From contig CACXMA010000001.1 of NCBI GenBank assembly GCA_902768665.1, forward strand, positions 124,001 through 188,000: a DNA stretch of 64,000 nucleotides, given 5' to 3'. This stretch comes from an uncultured Bacteroidia bacterium (lineage in GTDB: Bacteria > Bacteroidota > Bacteroidia > Bacteroidales > UBA932). The notes beneath the pieces are model-generated. The model was not told the origin of the DNA and ran no database searches. It worked only from the letters and a program-made list of their open reading frames with translations. A program made the translations under genes and the position numbers. Shown one piece after another: positions 23,655 to 31,243 of this stretch (position 1 is the first letter of the stretch; every line of letters starts with the position of its first letter).

Positions 23655-25406
23655 TTAGTTAGAATAGATCTCTAATTCTGCCATCGCAGCGTATTTGCCG
23701 GAACTGCTACTGGAGATGATACCTTGAGCAGATTCGGTAATTCCGATTCTGAGATATTTGCAAGAGGCCGGAATAACAACACCAGGAAGCGTAATCTGCG
23801 CTCCAGCTGCTGCATTTTTCATGTCTGTAGTGGACATGTCATAGCCTTCAATCCGGTTGTATGAGCTTCCGTCAGTGCTATAACCAAATACAATCTTGTA
23901 AGGTCGTTGAGCGTTGCCGTTATGACGAACATTATATTTCATACTAAATACTGTGTTTATTGTATTAGTTAGAGTAACATCAATATAGGCGCCATAGACA
24001 TCGTCACGATCATCTGGACCTTCACTGTATTTTGTATGCCAGTAAGTATTTGTATTCCCATCCCAAAGGGCTTCTGGCCCGCCGTTATCTCCCGCATACG
24101 TTGTACTTGTCTCATTAGAAGATACCGTCAAAGCGGTGATGGCATTCTTTTCGGAGTCACTCTTTATATAATAAATCGGAATCGAGCCGAAAGAAAGAAC
24201 TCCATCTTCTGTCAGTTCCTCTGGGATATAATTATCGCTTTCTGTAGATTTGAAGACAATATAATTAAGATAGTAGGTGCCACTTTCTCCGAAACTACTT
24301 GTCGGGATAGTATAATTCCCCTTATTATATGCTTCATTAAGGTTTGCAAATCGATTTCCACTCACCCAATTCCCCTTATTAGCATAATTGCTCGGCGTAA
24401 GCGCTTCTGTATAAACATCAAAGCGCAATTTTTGAGTTGATGTTTTGTGATAACGAAGCTTGGGCGTAAATCCTTGTTCAGTTATGACAAACGGGAGAGC
24501 ATTCAACTCTGGAATTGTTAAGCACTCGTTGCGAGTAAATACCAACTGTTTTTTGATGGTTTTTGTCACAATCGAAGTTCCATCCTTCTTTTCGAGTTTT
24601 ATGGCCAGTTTATTGGCGGGGAAGGTACCTACAGGGATATTGAAGTAGAAGTCGCGAGAATCAATAAAGCCCTCAGTTGAGAGGTTGACTCCCTGAAAAC
24701 CATTACCATATCCTTGATAGTTGTTAATGCCAATTGTAACCACTCCCTCATCTTTGACTAAAGTGAAGTCGCCATCAACGGGATAATTATCCTTGTCCAA
24801 GGCACACAATTTTATGGTAGCGGTTTCAGCTGGAATGTTGTTAACCGTGACTTTCATGACTGCCATGGCGGTCTTGAAGTTGAATTTGGTTACCTCGGCA
24901 AGAACATCGCTATCCGGGAGTCCCACCAGTGCGATGGATGAAGCAAGGCCAGATACGGCGCTCGGTAACTTTATGTAAGGGGCATTATAATAATTGCCGC
25001 CATCATTAGAAGGTACAAGATTGTAAGGATACACCGCAATACCGGAACTTATCCATTCGCCTGGATTCTGATGTTTATTCACCAAACCATAAAACTCTGC
25101 ATTTCGGCCTTCTTCAGTGATGTCTCCGTAAGCGGCTACAAGACTTATGGTATTGAAGTTCTGAGTTTCAAAGTTTGCTCCTTTATTAACAACGAGTCTA
25201 ATCGCATCCCCATCAACCCAAGTCATTTTGCCGTCGGCATCATAGGCTGTCTTGGAGATTTCCTTATCGAGAGTACCACGGATGCTGATTCTGACCATCT
25301 CCTCATTTTCTTCTTCCGGGACGGTTGCCTGTTCAACTTCCTTTTCGCAGGAGAGAGTGAAAAGCGCTGCAGCAAAAACAAGCGCAAAAGTATAGAGCTT
25401 TTTCAT
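23655..25406 (-). CDS. Fimbrillin-like surface lipoprotein A with C-terminal F5/8 type C domain
   Basis: 583-aa lipoprotein (MKKLYTF..., lipobox TLSC followed by EKEVE). AGGAGG at 25414-25419 is 7 bases from this ATG and only 1 from the alternative at 25412. The fimbrillin-like region opens with the common pattern of a KTAYDADGKMTWVDGDAIRL segment, as in FimA/Mfa-related proteins of PF13149 type. The last ~160 residues (SSNETSTTYAGDNGGPEALW, YWHTKYSEG, KYLRIGITES, AELEIYSN) form an F5/8C domain. No adhesin tip or usher-like partner is nearby. GC content is clearly lower than in neighbours, as for gene B. It is preceded by a 46-codon gene on the same strand. Confidence 0.85.
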   Translation of the reverse strand: MKKLYTFALVFAAALFTLSCEKEVEQATVPEEENEEMVRISIRGTLDKEISKTAYDADGKMTWVDGDAIRLVVNKGANFETQNFNTISLVAAYGDITEEGRNAEFYGLVNKHQNPGEWISSGIAVYPYNLVPSNDGGNYYNAPYIKLPSAVSGLASSIALVGLPDSDVLAEVTKFNFKTAMAVMKVTVNNIPAETATIKLCALDKDNYPVDGDFTLVKDEGVVTIGINNYQGYGNGFQGVNLSTEGFIDSRDFYFNIPVGTFPANKLAIKLEKKDGTSIVTKTIKKQLVFTRNECLTIPELNALPFVITEQGFTPKLRYHKTSTQKLRFDVYTEALTPSNYANKGNWVSGNRFANLNEAYNKGNYTIPTSSFGESGTYYLNYIVFKSTESDNYIPEELTEDGVLSFGSIPIYYIKSDSEKNAITALTVSSNETSTTYAGDNGGPEALWDGNTNTYWHTKYSEGPDDRDDVYGAYIDVTLTNTINTVFSMKYNVRHNGNAQRPYKIVFGYSTDGSSYNRIEGYDMSTTDMKNAAAGAQITLPGVVIPASCKYLRIGITESAQGIISSSSSGKYAAMAELEIYSN

Positions 25407-25426
25407 ATTCATTTCCTCCTTATAGA

Positions 25427-25567
25427 TTAATCCCAGAAATCATCTATATCCTCTCCGGCGCCTGTGCCGTAGTCTCTCATACTCAGGTCTTCCCCATTCG
25501 AAAGAATGTTCTGCTCGAAGGTCACATACGTCATAGTGACCTCCGGTGTAAGGTATTTTTTCTTCAT
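25427..25567 (-). CDS. Short peptide A preceding fimbrillin-like lipoprotein A
   Basis: 46-residue open frame beginning MKKKYLTPEVTMTYVTFEQN and ending acidic (DIDDFWD); no signal peptide or membrane segment. A canonical promoter lies upstream and the lipoprotein start is 20 bases downstream. Peptides B and C, in the same position before two other fimbrillin-like genes, share KK-Y-(L/M)-(T/S)-P near the N-terminus and a hydrophobic stretch ending in L around residue 21-25. Function unknown; a leader peptide, chaperone-like partner or secreted peptide are all possible. Confidence 0.7.
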   Translation of the reverse strand: MKKKYLTPEVTMTYVTFEQNILSNGEDLSMRDYGTGAGEDIDDFWD

Positions 25568-25617
25568 TTTATAAAATTGGTTATTGTGATTCTAGTTCAT
25601 GCCGGCTTTCCGGCCAA

Positions 25618-25842
25618 CGTCCTAAGTTGGGCACTATAGGACCGACAAAGTTAAATATTCTAAATGAAAGTTCAAACTATTTATAATTATTTGTGTAACA
25701 ACAAGAAATAAATAAAATTTATTAATAATTATCATACTAAAAAATCAACGGCTTTATGAATAAACCCCCGTTATCGCACTTTTCTGATTATCTATGCATC
25801 TCATCGCTTCTCTTACCTGTTTTTAGTGCCCAACTTAGAACG
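25618..25842. repeat. Symmetric inverted repeat around the divergent promoters of peptide genes A and B
   Basis: CGTCCTAAGTTGGGCACTA at 25618-25636 is repeated in inverse orientation at 25824-25842 with one mismatch. The arms are 187 bases apart, and each ends exactly 50 bases from the ATG of its peptide gene. The enclosed sequence is AT-rich and carries the promoter(s). Confidence 0.85.
25646..25676 (-). promoter_or_regulatory. Promoter of peptide A/fimbrillin-like A
   Basis: Minus-strand TTTG (25676-25673), 19 bases, TAACTTTG (25653-25646). The expected start point lies just before the left arm of the inverted repeat, so the arm would be at the 5' end of the mRNA. Confidence 0.7.
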
Positions 25843-25892
25843 CATAAGCATTATCAGGAAAGAACCGCATAACACATTAAACCAAATACAAC

Positions 25893-26036
25893 ATGAAGAA
25901 AAACTATCTGTCGCCGGAGGTGGTGGTTACAACAATCACTTTTGAGGGGAACTTCCTAAATTCTGAAAGGAGCACTCAGTCTAATGATCCTAATATGACA
26001 ATGGAAGATTATTCCGACATTACGTGGACTTATTAA
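25893..26036 (+). CDS. Short peptide B preceding fimbrillin-like lipoprotein B
   Basis: 47-residue frame starting MKKNYLSPEVVVTTITFEGN and ending DYSDITWTY. It aligns with peptide A over the first ~22 residues (KK-YL-PEV, TFE-N-L). The next lipoprotein starts 11 bases after its stop. No clear Shine-Dalgarno; the leader is A-rich like that of peptide A. Confidence 0.7.
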   Translation: MKKNYLSPEVVVTTITFEGNFLNSERSTQSNDPNMTMEDYSDITWTY

Positions 26037-26047
26037 TATCCTCTGCT

Positions 26048-27928
26048 ATGAAAAAAGTATTTTTCTATACCATGGCCGCAGCGGCCTTAACTATCGCTTC
26101 CTGCCAGAAAGAGATTAATGATGTTCCCGAAACAGAGGTGGCCCCTTCCGTGGAGACTTTCACAGCCGTCGTTGACGAGCCTCTCACGAAGGCCGACTAT
26201 ACTATAAACGGCAGTTCTGCAGAATTCTCTTGGAATTCCAATGACGCATTCTATCGTCTGGTAAGAAGTTATATTGTAGACGGAGAAAACCGTTCTTATA
26301 GCTCATACAATCACTACACTTACACAGCTTCTTCTGCAAGTGGATATACTGCTACGTTCACAGGAGGCTCTTTGGGAGATGGGTACGAAGATACAGGATT
26401 CGCGCTTTTCCCCACTACTTTTGCCAACAATGGTTCTGAATTCGGATACGTTAAGAATAATAATGCCTTAAAGTTCATCTTGAATGAGCAATTGACTTAT
26501 GATGCTGAGCATCCTTTAAAGAACATTGTCCCCATGGTCGGTACTCTTTCGGGGACAGAATATACTTTCAAGCCTGTTGTGGGAGTGATTGGTATTAAGG
26601 TTCAAAACATACCCTCGACATATACTTCCATTACAATTGCTTCATCAAGCGGCGGTATGAGCGGAACAACTGTTACAATGACCTCGGTAACAGATTCTTC
26701 ATACAAGACCAATATTGGAAACCTTGTTGGTGCCAGTTCTTTAGGTTTGAGAAAAGAGTGGTTCACCGCAGGAACAACTAAGACGTTTACATTTAACGGT
26801 TTGAATCCCTCAAATACGTACACCTTCTATTTCCCGGTACCTGTTGGAACATATACTGATCTCTCCATTACATTCAAAGAGGGATCTACCATTAAAGGCA
26901 CTGTTCAAGCTACCGGTTTGAATCTGAATGTTACTCGCGCCACGGTTATCACAATCCCCACCGTAATTAATTGCAATAATGTTGGATTGTCCGTTAATTT
27001 GACGGATGTGTTGGGTACATATTATATGGTCGTATCCTCCTGCTCTTACTCAACAAATAATAAGACGGGTGAGCTTGTTATAGAGGATAGTGATGACCCT
27101 TCCAAGGGGAATGTTATGATAACCAAATTTGCAGATATCACAGGTAAACAATATGGAGTTTATGATGGATATAAGCTTGTTTTCCCTGCAGACCAGCTCT
27201 ATGGTGACAATCCTTATTCCAATGCTGCTGATTATCCAAAAATTGCCCTTGACGCCTTCACTGGAGGAGTGACCGACGCACAGTTTAACATAATCGAACC
27301 GGGACATATCAAGTATGTGGGCGATGCTATCGGATTCCGTGCTACCACGCAGGAATTGTGGTTCAACAATGATCACAATGGCGCATGGCCTTGGAGTCTG
27401 GCTTTTGGCTCTCTGGAGGCAATACGTGGTATAACCCCGATTCCGCTCACCGAGAGTATGGTGTCTGTATCTGCGAATGAAACATACACGGGAGATAATG
27501 GCGGTCCTGCTGCCCTTGTGGATGGCAATACGGGCACCTATTGGCATTCGCCGTGGAGTTTCACCGGAACGTATGATCCCACTTACGGTGTTTACATTGA
27601 CGTGGATCTTGGCAGTGGGAACGAGGTGACCAAGTTCAACGCTCGTTTCCATCTGCGTAATTCCCAGAATGACCATCCTGACCATATTAAGATATATGCT
27701 TCCACGGACGGCAGCAACTGGGGTAGCGCCCTTGCGGATGTTGAGAACATCTACGCAACCTATGGCCAGAACAGTTGGACGGATCTCATCCCGTTTACGG
27801 CGGCCTCTGCTTCCCGTTATGTCCGAATAGCGATTCTTTCCACAAAAGGTTACAATGGGGCGGTTTCTAATCTAACCACTTCGGGCTGTACCCATATGGC
27901 AGAACTGGAACTATACAGTTTGGACTAA
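26048..27928 (+). CDS. Fimbrillin-like surface lipoprotein B with C-terminal F5/8 type C domain
   Basis: 626-aa lipoprotein (lipobox TIASC, then QKEIND). The fimbrillin-like region starts with a TFTAVVDEPLTKADY segment and a FSWNSNDAFY motif, and has the FYFPVPVGTY motif seen also in the sialidase N-terminal domains. The C-terminal domain (VSANETYTGDNGGPAALVDG, TYWHSPWSFTG, RYVRIAILSTKG) is F5/8C and close to that of the SusD-linked lipoprotein. The ATG at 26048 is taken because it starts the lipoprotein signal. It forms a pair with peptide B and is divergent from the A pair. Confidence 0.85.
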   Translation: MKKVFFYTMAAAALTIASCQKEINDVPETEVAPSVETFTAVVDEPLTKADYTINGSSAEFSWNSNDAFYRLVRSYIVDGENRSYSSYNHYTYTASSASGYTATFTGGSLGDGYEDTGFALFPTTFANNGSEFGYVKNNNALKFILNEQLTYDAEHPLKNIVPMVGTLSGTEYTFKPVVGVIGIKVQNIPSTYTSITIASSSGGMSGTTVTMTSVTDSSYKTNIGNLVGASSLGLRKEWFTAGTTKTFTFNGLNPSNTYTFYFPVPVGTYTDLSITFKEGSTIKGTVQATGLNLNVTRATVITIPTVINCNNVGLSVNLTDVLGTYYMVVSSCSYSTNNKTGELVIEDSDDPSKGNVMITKFADITGKQYGVYDGYKLVFPADQLYGDNPYSNAADYPKIALDAFTGGVTDAQFNIIEPGHIKYVGDAIGFRATTQELWFNNDHNGAWPWSLAFGSLEAIRGITPIPLTESMVSVSANETYTGDNGGPAALVDGNTGTYWHSPWSFTGTYDPTYGVYIDVDLGSGNEVTKFNARFHLRNSQNDHPDHIKIYASTDGSNWGSALADVENIYATYGQNSWTDLIPFTAASASRYVRIAILSTKGYNGAVSNLTTSGCTHMAELELYSLD

Positions 27929-27948
27929 TTAACCCGCTATGCTATTTG

Positions 27949-27978
27949 CAGGTCGGCCCTTAGGTCGGCCTGTATTTG
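27949..27978 (+). terminator. Terminator after fimbrillin-like gene B
   Basis: CAGGTCGGCC-CTTA-GGTCGGCCTG forms a 10-bp stem with two G-T pairs, followed by TATTTGT. Confidence 0.6.
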
Positions 27979-28079
27979 TATGATATGAAGAGTCCCAACT
28001 ATCGTGTTTCATGCACGGGAGGCTTGAAATTGTGGGAGTCGTGTAAGGGAAAGGGCTTGGCCATTCCGATTCTTCTTCC

Positions 28080-28110
28080 TATCTTTGCAAAAGTAACATT
28101 ATAATGTCAC
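28080..28110 (+). promoter_or_regulatory. Promoter and palindromic operator of the DUF3990-HTH operon
   Basis: TATCTTTG at 28080-28087 is followed by GTAACATTATAATGTCAC at 28093-28110, an 18-bp palindrome with one mismatched pair lying between the -7 box and the ATG at 28114. This is the expected place for autoregulation by the HTH partner. Confidence 0.6.
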
Positions 28111-28113
28111 TTT

Positions 28114-28791
28114 ATGCAAAAGATACTCTACCATGGCTCCGGAAAGATTGTAAAGCGGCCCGTGTATGGTGCAGGGAATCCCCGAAACGATTACGGGTTG
28201 GGGTTTTATTGCACAGAGAGCCCGGAGCTGGCGCGCGAGTGGGCAAGTGCTGAAGCCGCGGACGGATTTGCCAATCAATATCGGATAGACATGTCCGGGC
28301 TGACAGTCCTCCATCTCAACGGGCCGGAGTACACGATCCTCCATTGGCTGGCCATCCTGCTGGAGAACCGGACCTATGAGCTGCGAACGCCCGTGGCCAT
28401 CCAGGGGCGGCGGTATCTTCTGGAGCATTTTCTGCCCGACTACAAAGGCTTCGATATCCTTGTCGGGTACCGTGCGGATGATTCCTATTTTTCGTTCTCC
28501 AAGGCTTTTCTGGAGAATGGAATCAGTCTGGAGCAGCTTCGCAGGGCCATGCAGCTGGGGAAGCTGGGCGAGCAGACGGTGCTTAAAAGCGAGGAGGCTT
28601 TCTCCCGCCTGCAGTTTGTCGGGACGGAGCCGGTCGACAGCAGCATATTCTTCGCGAAAAAGCGGGCGAGAGACCTGCAGGCGCGCCGGGACTTTTCTCT
28701 CATGCTGGGAGAAACTCCCGTTGTCGGGGCGACATACATGTTGAACATTCTCACAGAAAAATGGGACAGCCATGATCCGCGTTTACAATGA
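28114..28791 (+). CDS. DUF3990 protein, putative ADP-ribosyltransferase-fold toxin
   Basis: 225-aa protein. ILYHGSGKIVKRPVYG near the N-terminus and NDYGLGFYCTESPELAREWA are the signature of PF13151 (DUF3990), placed in the ADP-ribosyltransferase fold group, where LYHGS and the GFY segment line the NAD pocket. The rest (VLHLNGPEYTILHWLAIL, FDILVGYRADDSYF) also fits the family. The gene overlaps by 20 bases a downstream gene encoding an XRE-type HTH protein, and a palindrome precedes it, so a toxin-antitoxin role is inferred. No experimental link is known to me for this exact pair. Confidence 0.75.
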   Translation: MQKILYHGSGKIVKRPVYGAGNPRNDYGLGFYCTESPELAREWASAEAADGFANQYRIDMSGLTVLHLNGPEYTILHWLAILLENRTYELRTPVAIQGRRYLLEHFLPDYKGFDILVGYRADDSYFSFSKAFLENGISLEQLRRAMQLGKLGEQTVLKSEEAFSRLQFVGTEPVDSSIFFAKKRARDLQARRDFSLMLGETPVVGATYMLNILTEKWDSHDPRLQ

Positions 28792-29404
28792 ACATTACCT
28801 GACAGACGTCATGGAAACCATGGGGGCCATGCTCGACTACGCCGTCAATTCCTGCGGCGAGGACCGGACGCTTTTCTATGCCCGCTTCCTCCGAAGCGGC
28901 ATTCCCGAGCAGATCGAGCGGGGCAATCCGCGTTATCTCTGCGGGATATCCGGCATTGAAATGGCCATGGAGGTCGCCCGCCGGACGGGGCCTGCCCTGA
29001 AAGAGGCCGAGCCATACATCGACATGGGCAGTCCGGAATACTGGACAGGCTGGGCGCTGGGATATCTTCAGCGGACGCTGGAGAGGGGGTTCATGGCCCT
29101 TTACAGGGCGGGGCTGGACGATACGGCCCTCCATTCCCGGTATGCGGCGCTTCATGAAGCCGATTTGACGAAGGTTCTGGTCTGTGCGCTGCAGATAACG
29201 GATAAGACGGAGGGTTCCCGTTTGAAGCGGCAGCGGAAGGCCGCACACATGACGCAGAGGCAGCTGTCGGAACTCTCGGGGGTATCCCTCCGCGTCCTTC
29301 GCGCCTACGAGCAGTCCCGGATATCCCTGTCCGCAGCCAGCGCGGGCCACATCATCCGCCTGTCGCGGGCCCTGTCCTGCACTCCGGAGCAATTGGCTGG
29401 CTAG
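28772..29404 (+). CDS. XRE-type HTH protein, putative antitoxin partner of the DUF3990 protein
   Basis: 210 aa. Residues 1-145 are alpha-helical and resemble nothing I can name with certainty. Residues about 150-208 (LKRQRKAAHMTQRQLSELSG, SLRVLRAYEQSRISLSAASA) are a Cro/C1-type helix-turn-helix. The 20-base overlap with the upstream gene implies translational coupling. Likely neutralises the ART-like protein through the N-terminal part and represses the operon through the HTH. Confidence 0.7.
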   Translation: MIRVYNEHYLTDVMETMGAMLDYAVNSCGEDRTLFYARFLRSGIPEQIERGNPRYLCGISGIEMAMEVARRTGPALKEAEPYIDMGSPEYWTGWALGYLQRTLERGFMALYRAGLDDTALHSRYAALHEADLTKVLVCALQITDKTEGSRLKRQRKAAHMTQRQLSELSGVSLRVLRAYEQSRISLSAASAGHIIRLSRALSCTPEQLAG

Positions 29405-29455
29405 CTTTTGGCCGTGTCGCGGGAAATCGTTATCTTTACGGAAAACGCTGATACC

Positions 29456-31183
29456 ATGAAACGTCTCCTCGTGCTCGCACTGGCCCTGCTGCTGGCCATT
29501 CCGACCTTCGCGCAAAAGATCAAAGTCGCCTGCGTCGGCGACAGCATCACCTATGGCATGACCATCACCGACCGGGAGCATGACAGCTATCCGGCTCAGC
29601 TGCAGGCGCTGCTGGGGGACGGCTACGAGGTCGGGAACTTCGGGAAGTCGGGAGCGACCCTGCTGCGGCGGGGACATCGCCCCTATATGCAGCAGGCCGA
29701 GTATCAGCAGGCGCTGGCCTTCGCCGGGGACATCGTCGTGATCCACCTCGGCATCAACGACACCGACCCGCGCGACTGGCCGGTCTGCGGGATCGACTTC
29801 GTGAAGGACTATCTGGCCCTCGTCGAAAGCCTGCGGGAGGCGAATCCTCAGGCGCAGTTCTATATCGCCCGGATGACGCCCCTCGGAGCGTCTCACTACC
29901 GGCTGCTGACGGGCAACATCCCGTACCACCGCCACATCCAGCACGCCATCGAGACCGTCGCAAGGGAGTCCGGAGCCCGGCTCATCGACTTCTATGAGCC
30001 GCTGATCGCCCGGCCGGACCTGCTGCCCGACGCCGTCCACCCGAATGCCGAGGGCGCGGGAATCCTGGCCAGAACGGTCTACAGCGCCATCACCGGCGAC
30101 TTCGGCGGCCTGCAGCTGTCTCCATATTACTCCGACAACATGGTCCTGCCGCGGGACAAGCGTTTCGCGATTGCCGGTACGGCCGATGCCGGCGAAAAGG
30201 TCACTGTCCGGCTGGGCCGTAAGAAATATACCGCCACGGCCGGTGCCGACGGCCGCTGGTGCGTCCAGGCAGGCCCGTTCAAGGCCACGGAAAGCACCAC
30301 GCTCCGCATCGGGACCCGCAGCCGCAAACTGAGCTTCCGGAATGTCGCCATCGGCGAACTCTGGCTGTGCTCCGGCCAGTCCAACATGGAGTTTGAACTC
30401 CGCCAGTGCAACGACCCGGAGGGCACGCCCGATGCGGGACTGCGCCTTTTCGACAGCAAGTGCCGCTGGCGCACGGACGCTGTCGCCTGGCCGGCGGAAG
30501 CCCTCGACGCCACAGACCGGCTGGCGCACTTCCAGGAGGCCTCGTGGAGCGCCGCGACAGCGGAGAATGAAGCCGTCTTCTCGGCCGTCGGCTACTGGTT
30601 CGGCAAGACGCTCCGCGACAGCCTCGGCGTTCCCGTCGGCCTGATCTGCAACGCTGTCGGCGGCTCCCCGGTGGAGGCCTGGATCGACCGCACGACGCTG
30701 GAGGACGGTTTCCCGGAGATCCTGCCGAACTGGTGGCAGAACGGGCTCGTCATGCCCTGGGTCCGTCAGCGCGCGGCACAGAATCTCTCCGGCGCGAACC
30801 GCCGCCACCCCTATCAGCCGGCCTACCTCTTCGACGCCGCGATCCGTCCGATGGACCATTTCCCCATCACTGGCGTCCTCTGGTACCAGGGCGAATCCAA
30901 TGCCCATGACGTCGCGGTGTTCGAACGCCTTTTCCCGCTGCTCGTTGATTCCTGGCGCGGTTTCTTCGGGGATGTCCCGTTCTATTACGCCCAGCTGTCC
31001 TATATGGAACGGCCTCTCTGGCCCGAATTCCGTGCGGCGCAGGAGCGGCTCGTGACCTGCCGCCCCGGTCTCGGGATGGTCGTCACCTTCGACCTCGGCA
31101 TGGCCTACGAAGTCCATTACCCCAACAAAAAGCCCGTAGGGGAGCGCTTTGCCCGCCTGGTGCTGGGCGGTAATACCAATTAA
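29456..31183 (+). CDS. Two-domain SGNH esterase, sialate O-acetylesterase type
   Basis: 575-aa secreted enzyme with a signal peptide ending TFAQ. The first SGNH/GDSL domain has GDSIT (Ser30), an NxGKSG segment, HLGIND and DAVHPN. The second is a sialate O-acetylesterase domain with GQSNMEF (Ser309) and WYQGESNAHD. Two-domain esterases of this kind (EstA of Bacteroides fragilis) remove 9-O-acetyl groups from sialic acids so that sialidase can act; the same role is inferred here from the sialidase at 14.9-19.5 kb. ATG 29456 is chosen over upstream in-frame starts because it begins the signal peptide. Confidence 0.88.
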   Translation: MKRLLVLALALLLAIPTFAQKIKVACVGDSITYGMTITDREHDSYPAQLQALLGDGYEVGNFGKSGATLLRRGHRPYMQQAEYQQALAFAGDIVVIHLGINDTDPRDWPVCGIDFVKDYLALVESLREANPQAQFYIARMTPLGASHYRLLTGNIPYHRHIQHAIETVARESGARLIDFYEPLIARPDLLPDAVHPNAEGAGILARTVYSAITGDFGGLQLSPYYSDNMVLPRDKRFAIAGTADAGEKVTVRLGRKKYTATAGADGRWCVQAGPFKATESTTLRIGTRSRKLSFRNVAIGELWLCSGQSNMEFELRQCNDPEGTPDAGLRLFDSKCRWRTDAVAWPAEALDATDRLAHFQEASWSAATAENEAVFSAVGYWFGKTLRDSLGVPVGLICNAVGGSPVEAWIDRTTLEDGFPEILPNWWQNGLVMPWVRQRAAQNLSGANRRHPYQPAYLFDAAIRPMDHFPITGVLWYQGESNAHDVAVFERLFPLLVDSWRGFFGDVPFYYAQLSYMERPLWPEFRAAQERLVTCRPGLGMVVTFDLGMAYEVHYPNKKPVGERFARLVLGGNTN

Positions 31184-31189
31184 TGGGGA

Positions 31190-31220
31190 TTGCCAGAAGA
31201 GCTTTTTTGCCGTAACTTTG
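31190..31220 (+). promoter_or_regulatory. Promoter of feoAB
   Basis: TTG at 31190-31192, 20 bases, TAACTTTG at 31213-31220, 23 bases before the ATG. The -33 element lies just after the stop of the esterase gene. Confidence 0.7.
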
Positions 31221-31243
31221 CACGGCAAAATCGAAAAAAGGCA

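Noticed and set aside
30340..30700. Esterase second domain as a separate gene
   Set aside because: The frame is continuous between the two SGNH domains and no stop or start signal separates them; two-domain enzymes of this type are known.
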